Positions 56,068 to 64,000 of a DNA stretch of 64,000 nt are shown piece by piece. The position numbers and the translations under genes were made by a program. Every line of letters starts with the position of its first letter. Within the stretch, counting starts at the first letter, position 1. This DNA comes from Streptomyces sp. SLBN-118. GTDB taxonomy: Bacteria > Actinomycetota > Actinomycetes > Streptomycetales > Streptomycetaceae. The stretch spans positions 3,038,001-3,102,000 of the forward strand of contig NZ_VFNP01000001.1 in NCBI RefSeq assembly GCF_006715635.1. The letters run 5' to 3'. The notes under the pieces are model-generated. The model ran no database searches. It worked only from the letters and a program-made list of their open reading frames with translations, and was not told the DNA's origin.

Positions 56068-56088
56068 GACTGTGGTGTCCCTCGTCCC

Positions 56089-57267
56089 TTACTTCGCAGC
56101 CGCGAGCTCGGCGGCCTTGTCGGCCGCGCCGTCCATGGTGTCCACGCGCTGCACGAGCGGGTGGTTGGCGTCGGACAGGATCTGGCGACCCAGCTCCGCG
56201 TTGTTGCCGTCGAGGCGCACGACCAGCGGCTTGGAGACGTCCTCGCCCTTGGTCTTGAGCAGCTCCAGGGCCTGGACGATGCCCTTGGCGACCTCGTCGC
56301 AGGCGGTGATGCCGCCGAAGACGTTGACGAACACGGACCGGACGTCCGGGTCGCCGAGGATGATCTCGAGGCCGTTCGCCATGACCTCGGCCGAGGCGCC
56401 GCCGCCGATGTCGAGGAAGTTGGCGGGCTTCACGCCGCCGTGGTTCTCACCGGCGTACGCGACGACGTCGAGGGTCGACATGACCAGACCGGCGCCGTTG
56501 CCGATGATGCCGACCTCGCCGTCGAGCTTGACGTAGTTGAGGTTCTTGGCCTTGGCAGCAGCCTCGAGCGGGTTGGCTGCGTCCTTGTCCTCGAACGCCG
56601 CGTGCTCCGCCTGGCGGAAGTCGGCGTTCTCGTCGAGCGAGACCTTGCCGTCGAGCGCGATGACCCGGCCGTCGGCGACCTTGGCCAGCGGGTTGACCTC
56701 GACGAGGAGGGCGTCCTCCTCGATGAAGGTCTTCCACAGGGTCACGAGGATGTCGGCGACCTGGTCGGCGACATCGGCCGGGAACTTCGCGGCCGCGACG
56801 ATCTCGCGGGCCTTCTCCAGGTCGACGCCCTCATTGGCGTTGACGGGGATCTTCGCGAGGGCCTCGGGGTTCTCCTCCGCGACGACCTCGATCTCCACGC
56901 CGCCCTGGACGGAGGCCATGGCGAGGAACGTGCGGTTGGTGCGGTCGAGGAGGTACGAAACGTAGTACTCCTCGGCGATCTCCGGCGCCGTCTCCGCGAG
57001 CATGACCTTGTGGACCGTGTGGCCCTTGATGTCCATGCCGAGGATCTGACCGGCCTTCTCGACGGCGTCGTCCGGGTCGGAGGCCAGCTTCACGCCGCCG
57101 GCCTTGCCGCGGCCGCCGACCTTCACCTGCGCCTTGACGACCGACCGGCCGCCGAGACGCTCGGTCACCTCGCGCGCCGCCTCAGGCGTGTCGATGACTT
57201 CACCGGCCAGCACCGGTACACCGTGCTTGGCGAAGAGGTCCCTCGCCTGGTACTCGAACAGGTCCAC
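56089..57267 (-). CDS. sucC: Succinyl-CoA synthetase beta subunit
   Basis: The GTG at 57267 with AAAGGGA upstream gives 392 residues opening [20 protein letters not shown]. The ATP-grasp domain has [20 protein letters not shown] and [13 protein letters not shown]; the C-terminal domain has [13 protein letters not shown] and [15 protein letters not shown]. It provides nucleotide and succinate binding for the SucCD complex. It is the first gene of sucCD. Confidence 0.97.
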   Translation of the reverse strand: MDLFEYQARDLFAKHGVPVLAGEVIDTPEAAREVTERLGGRSVVKAQVKVGGRGKAGGVKLASDPDDAVEKAGQILGMDIKGHTVHKVMLAETAPEIAEEYYVSYLLDRTNRTFLAMASVQGGVEIEVVAEENPEALAKIPVNANEGVDLEKAREIVAAAKFPADVADQVADILVTLWKTFIEEDALLVEVNPLAKVADGRVIALDGKVSLDENADFRQAEHAAFEDKDAANPLEAAAKAKNLNYVKLDGEVGIIGNGAGLVMSTLDVVAYAGENHGGVKPANFLDIGGGASAEVMANGLEIILGDPDVRSVFVNVFGGITACDEVAKGIVQALELLKTKGEDVSKPLVVRLDGNNAELGRQILSDANHPLVQRVDTMDGAADKAAELAAAK

Positions 57268-57575
57268 GCGCGTCCGTCCCTTTTCTACTGATCGCGGTTC
57301 GTTGTCTGCGTGGGCGTGCCGCGAAGGGCAACGTGACTGCGCTGTCACAAGGGAGGCGTACACGGTGGCCGAGTACGCGGCATGTCCGTCTCGCAGGTTA
57401 TCCCCGCCGGACGTGGGTCCCTAAATCGCAGATCACACCTGAGCGGTGATTACGGTCACAGACCGCGCGGGTGTGCGCGCCGAACACGGGCCACACCGAA
57501 GGAAACGGGCGGTCCCCACCCCAATGAGGACCGCCCGTGGAAAATCCGGCCCGCCGGCCGGACGCTTCTGCTGCC
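57268..57575 (-). promoter_or_regulatory. sucCD upstream region and terminator of the preceding gene
   Basis: No gene is seen. ACGGGCGGTCC (57505-57515) pairs with GGACCGCCCGT (57528-57538), a terminator for the secreted repeat protein read from the right. The remaining 57268-57504 must contain the sucCD promoter; no clear box could be assigned. Confidence 0.6.
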
Positions 57576-58607
57576 TCAGATGCCCTGGGTCAGGTGCGCG
57601 GCGTAACCCGGGGTGACCGTGCCGGTCAGGCCCTGGGCGCCGGAGACGGTGTTCCCCGCGAGCGGCGTCGAGCCGGCGGTGCCGTACACGTCCTGCGCGA
57701 AAGGCCGGACGTCGGAGACCACGCCGCCCGCGAAGGGGGCGACGTCACCGACGACGCCCTGCGCGAGGGTGCCCGCGCTGCCGCCGACGCCGTACGCCAC
57801 CGGCTGGACCTGGCTGACGACGGTGTCGACGAGCGGCGTGACCGAGCCCGCGACACCCCCCGCGAAGGGCTGCACATCGGAGACCACACCACCGGCGAAG
57901 GGCTGGACGTCGGAGACGACACCACCCGCGAAGGGCGTCACGTCAGCAACCACGCCCTGCGCGAGCCCGCCGATGTCGCCGACCGCCCGACCGGCGACCG
58001 GGAGAGCGCCGTCGACGGCCCGGGAGGCGATGGGCGGCAGGGTGTCCTGAGCTGCCGCGGCGGCGATCGGGGTGGCGGCGGTGACGGTGCTCTGCGCCGT
58101 GTACTCGGCCTGGGCCGGGGCCTGCTCGGCGAGCTGCGGAGCGAAGGCGGCGAGCGGACCGAAGAGGTAGTCGATCTCGGCCTGGACGTCCGCGACGTCG
58201 GGGGTGGCCGGGACCTCGTAGGCCGGGACGTCGTACGCAGGGAGCTCGGCCCCGGCGTACTGACGGGCCTGCTCGGCGACGGCCGGGGCCGAGCCCTTGG
58301 CGTGTGCGGCAGTGGCGGTGGCCTTGCTCCGGACGGCCGTCGCGGTGCCGGTGGCGGTGGCCCGTGCGTCGGAGGCCGCGCCCTTGGCGGCGCGGGCGGC
58401 GTCGATGCCCCGGGCGTCGGACGGGACCTCGGAGCGGACCTCCGACGGGGCGTCCATGACGTCGTCGACGACGTCGGCGGCCTGGTCGGGCGTGGAGAGC
58501 GGCACGGAAACGGAGACCTCGGCGGCGCCGGCCGCGGCGGTCCCGATGGCCCACATACCGGTGGCCGTGGCGGCAACGGCAACGGAGCGGCGAATGTTCT
58601 TGTGCAT
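57576..58607 (-). CDS. Secreted protein with 11-residue tandem repeats
   Basis: This 343-residue protein starts at ATG 58607 with a signal peptide (RRSVAVAATATGMWAIGTAA, cleavage near AGAAE). An Ala-rich middle region precedes about ten tandem hendecads from about residue 195 to 330: GVVADVTPFAG, GVVSDVQPFAG (twice), GVAGSVTPLVD, TVVSQVQPVAY, GVGGSAGTLAQ, GVVGDVAPFAG, GVVSDVRPFAQ. Eleven-residue repeats are typical of extended amphipathic structures. No catalytic residue or cysteine is evident, so a structural or surface role is possible. It follows another secreted-protein gene on the same strand. Confidence 0.83.
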   Translation of the reverse strand: MHKNIRRSVAVAATATGMWAIGTAAAGAAEVSVSVPLSTPDQAADVVDDVMDAPSEVRSEVPSDARGIDAARAAKGAASDARATATGTATAVRSKATATAAHAKGSAPAVAEQARQYAGAELPAYDVPAYEVPATPDVADVQAEIDYLFGPLAAFAPQLAEQAPAQAEYTAQSTVTAATPIAAAAAQDTLPPIASRAVDGALPVAGRAVGDIGGLAQGVVADVTPFAGGVVSDVQPFAGGVVSDVQPFAGGVAGSVTPLVDTVVSQVQPVAYGVGGSAGTLAQGVVGDVAPFAGGVVSDVRPFAQDVYGTAGSTPLAGNTVSGAQGLTGTVTPGYAAHLTQGI

Positions 58608-58715
58608 GCTTGTGTCAAGTCCTTCGAATTGGTTCGGCTGTCCGGAACTATCCGGTTGGCGGGCAGACCTGTCCCGCCCCCGCGCGGCAGGTCTTGAGCG
58701 GGGGAAAGGACTGCC

Positions 58716-59525
58716 CTAGCCGGGGAATTCGAGGATGTCGCGTGGTCGTTCGCGGGTCGGCGCATCCGCCGACGATCCGCATGTGTCCGGTGCGAGCGCG
58801 AGGGACCTGTCGTACGCACCCGTCGCCGCCTGCTGGTCACCCGTGCGCGGCGTGTGGGTCTCGGCGGACTGCTGCAGCGCGCCGGGAACGGAGTGGCAGG
58901 GCTCGCCGGGGACCTGAGCGGGCGCGGTAACGGGCCGCTCGGGGCGGGCTTCGGCCCGCAGACGGTCGGGTCCGGTGTCGTAACTGCCGAGCTGTCCCCG
59001 GGTGCTGACGGTCGCCGCCCGGGACGACCCGCCCGGCTCGACGGAAGCAGGTCGGCCGAGGACAGGCTGTGGACCACCCATCCGGTCCGCGTCGCTGCCC
59101 GCAGGAGTCAGCGGTACGGGAAGGGGGCCCGGCAACGCGTGGGCGGGCAACGCCTGGGCGGTCAGCGCACCGAGCCGCTCGGTGAGCCTGTGGATCACGG
59201 GCCGTACGAAGGGACGCACGGTGCCCACGACCGGCTGCGCGACAACGCGCACCGGCTGGGCGGACCGCCCCGCGCTGCGCAGTTCCCGCACCGGGGCCTG
59301 CTGCGGTGATGGTGCGACGCTCACCCTGGCGTTGGCCGGCATCGCTGCCATCTCGGTGGCCGCCGTCGGCTCCGGCAGCTCGGCCGCGTGCGCCTGACCG
59401 CCGCAAAGAAGACCGAGCGTCAAAAGGCCCCCGAGAAACAGCATCACCCGCAGCGCACGCCGCCCGGCCGCCGCCCGGCGCAGTACGCGCAGGACAGCAG
59501 CAGAACAAGCAGCTGCGGCAGTCAC
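58716..59525 (-). CDS. Secreted Pro/Ala-rich hypothetical protein
   Basis: GTG 59525 is the likely start, giving 269 residues. The N-terminus has many Arg residues and then a hydrophobic segment (VMLFLGGLLTLGLLCGG) with a cleavage site near QAHAAE. The mature part is rich in Pro, Ala, Arg and Gly and has PVRVVAQPVVGTVRPFVRPV, reminiscent of the hendecad protein encoded 108 bases downstream. No domain is recognised. The two may form one transcript and an exported pair. Confidence 0.7.
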   Translation of the reverse strand: MTAAAACSAAVLRVLRRAAAGRRALRVMLFLGGLLTLGLLCGGQAHAAELPEPTAATEMAAMPANARVSVAPSPQQAPVRELRSAGRSAQPVRVVAQPVVGTVRPFVRPVIHRLTERLGALTAQALPAHALPGPLPVPLTPAGSDADRMGGPQPVLGRPASVEPGGSSRAATVSTRGQLGSYDTGPDRLRAEARPERPVTAPAQVPGEPCHSVPGALQQSAETHTPRTGDQQAATGAYDRSLALAPDTCGSSADAPTRERPRDILEFPG

Positions 59526-59629
59526 GGTGAGGGAGCCTTCCCTGTCGGCGGAAGCGAACCTTCCGTGGGGATCGGGACGATGCTCGCACGAGACTCCCGG
59601 GGGCACGCAAGTCCCCTGTTACTGATGGG

Positions 59630-60778
59630 TCACTTGTCCGGTATGGGAAGCGGCCGCTTCTCGATCGCCGCCGCCATCACCTCCGGGAACAGATCCGGCG
59701 TACACGCGAACGCCGGTGCGCCCAGAGCCGCGAGGGCCGCCGCGTGCTCGCGGTCGTACGCGGGCGTCCCCTCGTCGGACAGCGCCAGCAGCGCGACGAA
59801 CTGCACACCCGAGGCCTTCATGGCAGCGACCCGCTTCAGCATCTCGTCCCGTATGCCGCCCTCGTAGAGGTCGCTGATCAGTACGACGACGGTGTCCGCG
59901 GGGCGCGTTATCTGCGACTGGCAGTACGCGAGCGCCCGGTTGATGTCGGTGCCGCCGCCCAGCTGGGTGCCGAACAGGACGTCCACCGGATCGTCGAGCT
60001 GGTCGGTGAGATCGACGACGGCGGTGTCGAAGACGACAAGGCGGGTGGCGATGGAGCGCATGGACGCCAGGACCGCGCCGAACACCGAGGCGTAGACGAC
60101 GGAGGCCGCCATCGAACCCGACTGGTCGATGCAGAGGACCACGTCCTTCTTCACGGACTGCGACGCGCGCCCGTACCCGATGAGGCGCTCGGGCACGACG
60201 GTGTTGAACTCAGGAAGGTAGTTCTTGAGGTTGGCCCGGATGGTGCGCTCCCAGTCGATGTCCCGGTGGCGCGGGCGGTTGATCCTCGCCGAGCGGTCGA
60301 GCGCCCCGGTGAGCGTGGAGCGGGTGCGGGTGGCCAGCCGCTTCTCCAGGTCGTCGACGACTTTCCGCACGACGGTCCTGGCCGTCTCCTTGGTCGTCTC
60401 GGGCATCGCCTTGTTCAGCGAGAGCAGGGTGCCGACGAGATGGACGTCCGCCTCCACGGCCTCCAGCATCTCCGGTTCGAGCAGCAGCGTGGACAGACCG
60501 AGCCGGTCGATCGCGTCGCGCTGCATGACCTGGACGACAGAGCTCGGGAAGTACGTACGGATGTCACCGAGCCAGCGGGCGACCGAGGGCGCTGACGCCC
60601 CAAGCCCCGCCGAACGGTTGCCGCCGCGGCGGTCGTTCCTCCCGCCGTCGTTGCCGTAGAGGGCGCTCAGCGCACCGTCCATCGCCGCGTCCGTACCGGC
60701 GAGGGCGCAGCCGGTGCCGTCCGCGGATTCAGCCCCGAGCACCAGCCGCCAGCGCCGCAGCCGCTCGTCGTGGCTCAT
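59630..60778 (-). CDS. VWA-domain protein, third gene of the AAA/DUF5682/VWA unit
   Basis: This 382-residue protein has an N-terminal helical region (about 1-190) and a VWA domain with the MIDAS motif CIDQSGSM near residue 216, GGGTDINRAL and LISDLYEGG supplying the remaining metal ligands. VWA proteins of this type act with MoxR-class AAA+ ATPases in metal insertion or complex remodelling. Its ATG overlaps the DUF5682 stop by four bases, so it is translationally coupled. It ends the unit; no terminator was identified. Confidence 0.9.
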   Translation of the reverse strand: MSHDERLRRWRLVLGAESADGTGCALAGTDAAMDGALSALYGNDGGRNDRRGGNRSAGLGASAPSVARWLGDIRTYFPSSVVQVMQRDAIDRLGLSTLLLEPEMLEAVEADVHLVGTLLSLNKAMPETTKETARTVVRKVVDDLEKRLATRTRSTLTGALDRSARINRPRHRDIDWERTIRANLKNYLPEFNTVVPERLIGYGRASQSVKKDVVLCIDQSGSMAASVVYASVFGAVLASMRSIATRLVVFDTAVVDLTDQLDDPVDVLFGTQLGGGTDINRALAYCQSQITRPADTVVVLISDLYEGGIRDEMLKRVAAMKASGVQFVALLALSDEGTPAYDREHAAALAALGAPAFACTPDLFPEVMAAAIEKRPLPIPDK

Positions 60779-63360
60779 CGGCCCACCCCCACGAGGTCGT
60801 TGTCCATACGGTCGCTGTCGTCGATGTCGCCGCCGTCGTCGTCGTCGCCGTCGCCGTCGTCGCCGTCGTCGTCGGTGTACAGGGGGCCGAGCAGCAGTCG
60901 CAGGAGCGGCAGCACCGCGTCGGCCCGCTCTTCGTCGAGTCCCGGGCCGAAGCCGGGCACCGTGGACTCGGTGCGCATCGGACCGGAAACCGCGGAGGGA
61001 CCGCGCCTGACCAGCTCGCCCAGGGTGCGGCGCACGCCTGCTTCGTACACGGAGAACGTGCGGCGCAGCAACGGCAGGACGTCGGTGAACGCGTCCGGGG
61101 GAACTCCCGTCAGCCAGGCGTCGACAAGCCCGAGCAGGCGCTCGTCGTGAACCAGGAGCATCCCTCCTCCCGAGGCGCCTCCGACGAAGCCCTCAATCCA
61201 GGCGGCCGCTTCGGTGGGCGCTGTGCCGGGCGAGAGCGCGAGCCCCATGAGCCGTGCGGCCTCGGCTTCCTCGAGCCGGCCGTCGTCCAGCAGCAGCCGG
61301 GCGGCCCGGCCCCGTATCACTCCCGGCACGGTGTCCCGCACGGCGAGCCGGTGCAGGACCGAACTCCACTGCCCGCCCAACTCCTGTGCTGCGGGCAGCA
61401 GTCCGATCGCGGTGTGCACCCCGTCCAGGTGTGCCCGCATCTCGGCCGCGCCGTCCGCGTCGAGCCCGGTGCACGCGGGCGGCAGGCCGACGCAGATGCG
61501 CTCGGCGAGCCCGGCAGCGACCTCCCCGAGTGCGGCCGTGTCGGTGGACCGCACGTCTCCGTACCGCAGGGAACGGGCCAGTGCGGGAAGGGCCTCGGCA
61601 AGATGGCCGACGTCGGCGTCGAGCGCGGCTCGGTCGGCCAGCGCCCTCATCACGACGGGGAGTGCGCCCGGCAGTTCGGCCAGCAGGCACTGCTCGGCGA
61701 GTGCGGTGACCTCGGCGAGCGCACTTGCAGCCACCGCCTGGTTCTCCGCCTTCGCGGTGGCCGCGGAGAGCACGGTGGTCCCCCAGACCCCGGCCTCCGC
61801 GACCTTGACGAAGAGCTCGGGCTCCCAGCGCAGCCGCCAGCTCTCCCGGAAGGTGCCGGTGCTCCCCCGGCCCGTGACGGGCTCGCCCCAGCCGACGCCG
61901 AGCAGCGTCAGCCGGTGCAGCAGGCGGCTCTTCGCCGCGTCGGTCTCCTTGCGCAGATCGAGCTCCAGCTCGCGCTCCAGTGCCTCTGGTTTGAGCCGGA
62001 GGCTGCGCTGGAGGCGGCTCAGGTCACGCTGCAGCGGCACGGCGGGCGCGGCATCAGGCACCTCGCCGAGGACGTTCCCGACGATCAGCCGGTCCCTGAT
62101 CAGGTCGAGCGGCACGTCGGAGCCGTCGCACATCACGGCCCGTACGGCATCGGTCGTCTCGGTCAGCCCGGCCAGCGGCCGGCCGCGCATCGCGGCAAGG
62201 GTGTCGGCGAGGCGGACGGCCTCGATGACATGGGCCGAGGAGACCATCCGGTCCTCGTCCCTCAGCAGCCGGGCGACCTTGGTCATCCAGCGCTCCACGG
62301 GCCGGTCGGGGGCGCCGAAGAGGTGTCCGTACCAGCCGGGTGAGTCGATCCCCGCGCCGTAGCCGCTGTGCCGGGCGAGCCTGCGGTGGGTCCAGGGCAC
62401 CCAGGTCATCTCGGTCCTGACCTTGGGCAGCCCTTTGAGGAGGGCCTTGTCGGCGGCGAGGGTGGTCTTCCCGGCGAGCGCGGGCACATGCCAGGCTCCG
62501 CACACGACGGCGACGTCGTCCCCGAACTTCTTGCGTGCGGCGCGGAGTTGGATCCGCATATGGGCCTCGCGCACCAGGTCGCGGTCGTGCCCGCCGTGGC
62601 CGTACATCTCGCGCAGCGCGGTCATGGCCTCGCCGAGCGCGGTGAAGGGCGCGCGGGGGTCGTCGTCCGCCCGGCCGTCCGGCCCGGCTCTGGACGCGGA
62701 CCCGCGGTGCTCGACGACGTCCTCCCACCACCGCTCGGGATCGTCGTACCCGGCGGTCTCGGCGAGGACGGCGATGGGATCGATCCGCACGCCCGGGTCG
62801 GGCACGGCATCCCATTCGGGATCGACGGCCGCCGCATCGGGCGCGACGCCAGCCGGCTCCCCGCCGGGAACCGCATCCCATTCAGGGTCGACGGCCGCCG
62901 CGTCGGGCACGACTCCGGCCGACTCCCCGCCAGGAACCGCATCCCATTCAGGGTCGACGGCCGCCGCGTCCGGACGGAGCCGCGGCTCCGCCTCCCGGCC
63001 CGGATCCGCCTCCGAGGAGTCCTTCTCCTCCGCCGCTGCCAGCGCCAGCGAATGCGCGGCGGGGAGGTCGATGAACCGCACCGGCACCTCCCGCTCCAGC
63101 GCCCAGCGGATCGCCACCCACTCCGGTGAGAACGCGGCCAGCGGCCAGAACGCCGCCCGTCCCGGGTCGTCCACAGCATGGGCGAGCAGGGCGACCGGCG
63201 GGCGCATCTGCTCGTCCGCCGCCAGCGCAAGCAACGCGTCGGCCTCGGGCGGTCCCTCGATCAGCACTGCCGGGGGCGAGGCCGCGTCCAGTGCGGCCCG
63301 CACCGCCCGTGCCGAGCCGGGACCGTGGTGACGGACGCCGAGGAGCAGGGGGCCACTCAT
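60775..63360 (-). CDS. DUF5682 family protein
   Basis: The protein has 861 residues, opening MSGPLLLGVRHHGPGSARAV and continuing VLIEGPPEADALL, the family hallmark. Conserved His/Asp/Glu-containing segments (VVCGAWHVPALAGK, DSPGWYGHLF) suggest an enzyme related to TraB/PrgY-like folds, but no activity is established. A threefold 22-residue repeat (DAAAVDPEWDAVPGG) lies at about 129-185. The C-terminus is acidic, with DDDGDDGDGDDDDGG. It overlaps both neighbours by four bases, forming a coupled unit with an AAA+ ATPase and a VWA protein. Confidence 0.88.
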   Translation of the reverse strand: MSGPLLLGVRHHGPGSARAVRAALDAASPPAVLIEGPPEADALLALAADEQMRPPVALLAHAVDDPGRAAFWPLAAFSPEWVAIRWALEREVPVRFIDLPAAHSLALAAAEEKDSSEADPGREAEPRLRPDAAAVDPEWDAVPGGESAGVVPDAAAVDPEWDAVPGGEPAGVAPDAAAVDPEWDAVPDPGVRIDPIAVLAETAGYDDPERWWEDVVEHRGSASRAGPDGRADDDPRAPFTALGEAMTALREMYGHGGHDRDLVREAHMRIQLRAARKKFGDDVAVVCGAWHVPALAGKTTLAADKALLKGLPKVRTEMTWVPWTHRRLARHSGYGAGIDSPGWYGHLFGAPDRPVERWMTKVARLLRDEDRMVSSAHVIEAVRLADTLAAMRGRPLAGLTETTDAVRAVMCDGSDVPLDLIRDRLIVGNVLGEVPDAAPAVPLQRDLSRLQRSLRLKPEALERELELDLRKETDAAKSRLLHRLTLLGVGWGEPVTGRGSTGTFRESWRLRWEPELFVKVAEAGVWGTTVLSAATAKAENQAVAASALAEVTALAEQCLLAELPGALPVVMRALADRAALDADVGHLAEALPALARSLRYGDVRSTDTAALGEVAAGLAERICVGLPPACTGLDADGAAEMRAHLDGVHTAIGLLPAAQELGGQWSSVLHRLAVRDTVPGVIRGRAARLLLDDGRLEEAEAARLMGLALSPGTAPTEAAAWIEGFVGGASGGGMLLVHDERLLGLVDAWLTGVPPDAFTDVLPLLRRTFSVYEAGVRRTLGELVRRGPSAVSGPMRTESTVPGFGPGLDEERADAVLPLLRLLLGPLYTDDDGDDGDGDDDDGGDIDDSDRMDNDLVGVGR
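62805..62975 (-). repeat. 66-bp tandem repeat in the DUF5682 gene
   Basis: The string GCATCCCATTC recurs at 62807, 62873 and 62939, exactly 66 bases apart. The units encode 22 residues each and differ at few positions, the third being partial. Confidence 0.88.
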
Positions 63361-64000
63361 GCGCTCACCTCACGGCAGGCGCGGTAGAAGTCCTTCCAGC
63401 CGTCCCGCTCACGGACGACCGTCTCCAGATACTCCTGCCAGATGACGCGGTCCGCCGCCGGGTCGCGGACGACGGCGCCGAGGATTCCCGCCGCCACATC
63501 AGCGGGCCGCAGCACACCGTCGCCGAAGTGCGCGGCGAGCGCGAGGCCGCCCGTGACGACGGAGATCGCTTCGGCCGTGGAGAGCGTGCCCGAGGGCGAC
63601 TTGAGCTTGGTGCGGCCGTCTGCCGAGACGCCGTCCCGCAACTCCCGGAAGACGGTGACCACCCGACGGATTTCCTCAAGACCCTCGGGCACGGCCGGCA
63701 GATCGAGGGAGCGCCCGATCTGGTCGACGCGCCGCGAGACGATGTCGACCTCGGCCTCGGACGTCGCGGGCAGCGGCAGCACAACGGTGTTGAAGCGGCG
63801 GCGCAGCGCGCTGGACAGGTCATTGACCCCGCGGTCGCGGTCATTGGCGGTGGCGATGAGGTTGAACCCGCGGACGGCCTGCACCTCCTGCCCCAACTCC
63901 GGGATCGGCAGGGTCTTCTCGGACAGGATCGTGATCAGTGTGTCCTGTACGTCGGCGGGGATACGGGTGAGCTCCTCGACGCGCGCGGTCATGCCCTCCG
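63357..64000 (-). CDS. MoxR-type AAA+ ATPase (5' end outside window)
   Basis: The frame is open to the right edge, so only the C-terminal 214 or so residues are seen; the Walker motifs lie outside. Visible are VEELTRIPADVQDTLITILS, sensor 1 in LIATANDRDRG, the arginine finger region SALRRRFNTVVLPLP, and the lid domain with SPSGTLSTAEAISVV. Members pair with VWA proteins as chaperone-like ATPases. Its stop overlaps the DUF5682 start by four bases. Confidence 0.9.
   Translation of the reverse strand, partial: EGMTARVEELTRIPADVQDTLITILSEKTLPIPELGQEVQAVRGFNLIATANDRDRGVNDLSSALRRRFNTVVLPLPATSEAEVDIVSRRVDQIGRSLDLPAVPEGLEEIRRVVTVFRELRDGVSADGRTKLKSPSGTLSTAEAISVVTGGLALAAHFGDGVLRPADVAAGILGAVVRDPAADRVIWQEYLETVVRERDGWKDFYRACREVSA

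Overview
The window is about 64 kb of high-GC actinobacterial chromosome, almost certainly from a Streptomyces. GTG starts are common, GC at third codon positions is high, TTA codons are very rare, perfect GC-rich stem terminators are frequent, and recognisable Streptomyces families are present (a SCO4848-type small membrane protein, DUF3017, DUF2690, DUF5682, PerM). The order sdhCDAB, D-Ala-D-Ala carboxypeptidase, trpS, glyA, betaine operon, mdh, folD, purHN, sucCD resembles, from memory, the S. coelicolor core region around SCO4808-SCO4860. I see no prophage, IS element, CRISPR array, rRNA or tRNA.

Layout. 1-3537 (minus, cut by the left edge): a secreted DNRLRE/golvesin-like protein leading into a probable Rhs barrel. 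3846-8499: an MmpS-like membrane protein, a hypothetical gene, a patch of decayed genes (about 5280-5611) and a PGRP amidase with FG-GAP repeats. 8765-15430: GH20 hexosaminidase lipoprotein, OHCU decarboxylase, succinate dehydrogenase sdhCDAB and a small membrane protein. 15672-19540: a DUF4132 gene with a decayed 3' end, then a TetR-controlled operon (membrane protein, DCC thiol oxidoreductase, TetR) with twin operators around a five-codon leader ORF. 19617-28734: an orphan solute-binding protein with two adjacent TTA codons, a metallophosphoesterase with an internal twin-arginine motif, a SCO4848-type protein, D-Ala-D-Ala carboxypeptidase, YihY, PAP2 phosphatase, DprE2-like reductase, a 2H phosphoesterase and trpS. 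28833-36091: glyA with a ZTP riboswitch, rocD, a frameshifted glutathionylspermidine synthase remnant, a DMT transporter, a MocR regulator, an AhpD-like protein and a PEP-mutase-like lyase.

36155-43351 is a five-gene minus-strand unit that joins choline-to-betaine oxidation (GMC oxidoreductase and betaine aldehyde dehydrogenase) to a betaine ABC importer with a tandem double permease. 43534-57267 holds housekeeping metabolism (mdh, folD, purN-purH, sucC-sucD) interleaved with membrane and regulatory proteins: an XRE/DUF2690 protein, DUF3017, PerM, and a composite XRE-HTH/sigma-like/transmembrane protein carrying a TTA codon. 57576-64000 holds two secreted proteins, one built of 11-residue repeats, and a translationally coupled AAA+ ATPase / DUF5682 / VWA operon cut by the right edge.

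The strongest candidates for under-described biology are the AAA+/DUF5682/VWA unit, the membrane-bound XRE-sigma fusion with its bldA-type codon, the metallophosphoesterase that looks dually targeted by Sec and Tat, the operator-flanked leader ORF of the TetR operon, and the secreted hendecad-repeat protein. Several gene remnants are visible only when frames are read across stops: the DUF4132 tail, the glutathionylspermidine synthase fragment and an MmpS-like fragment.
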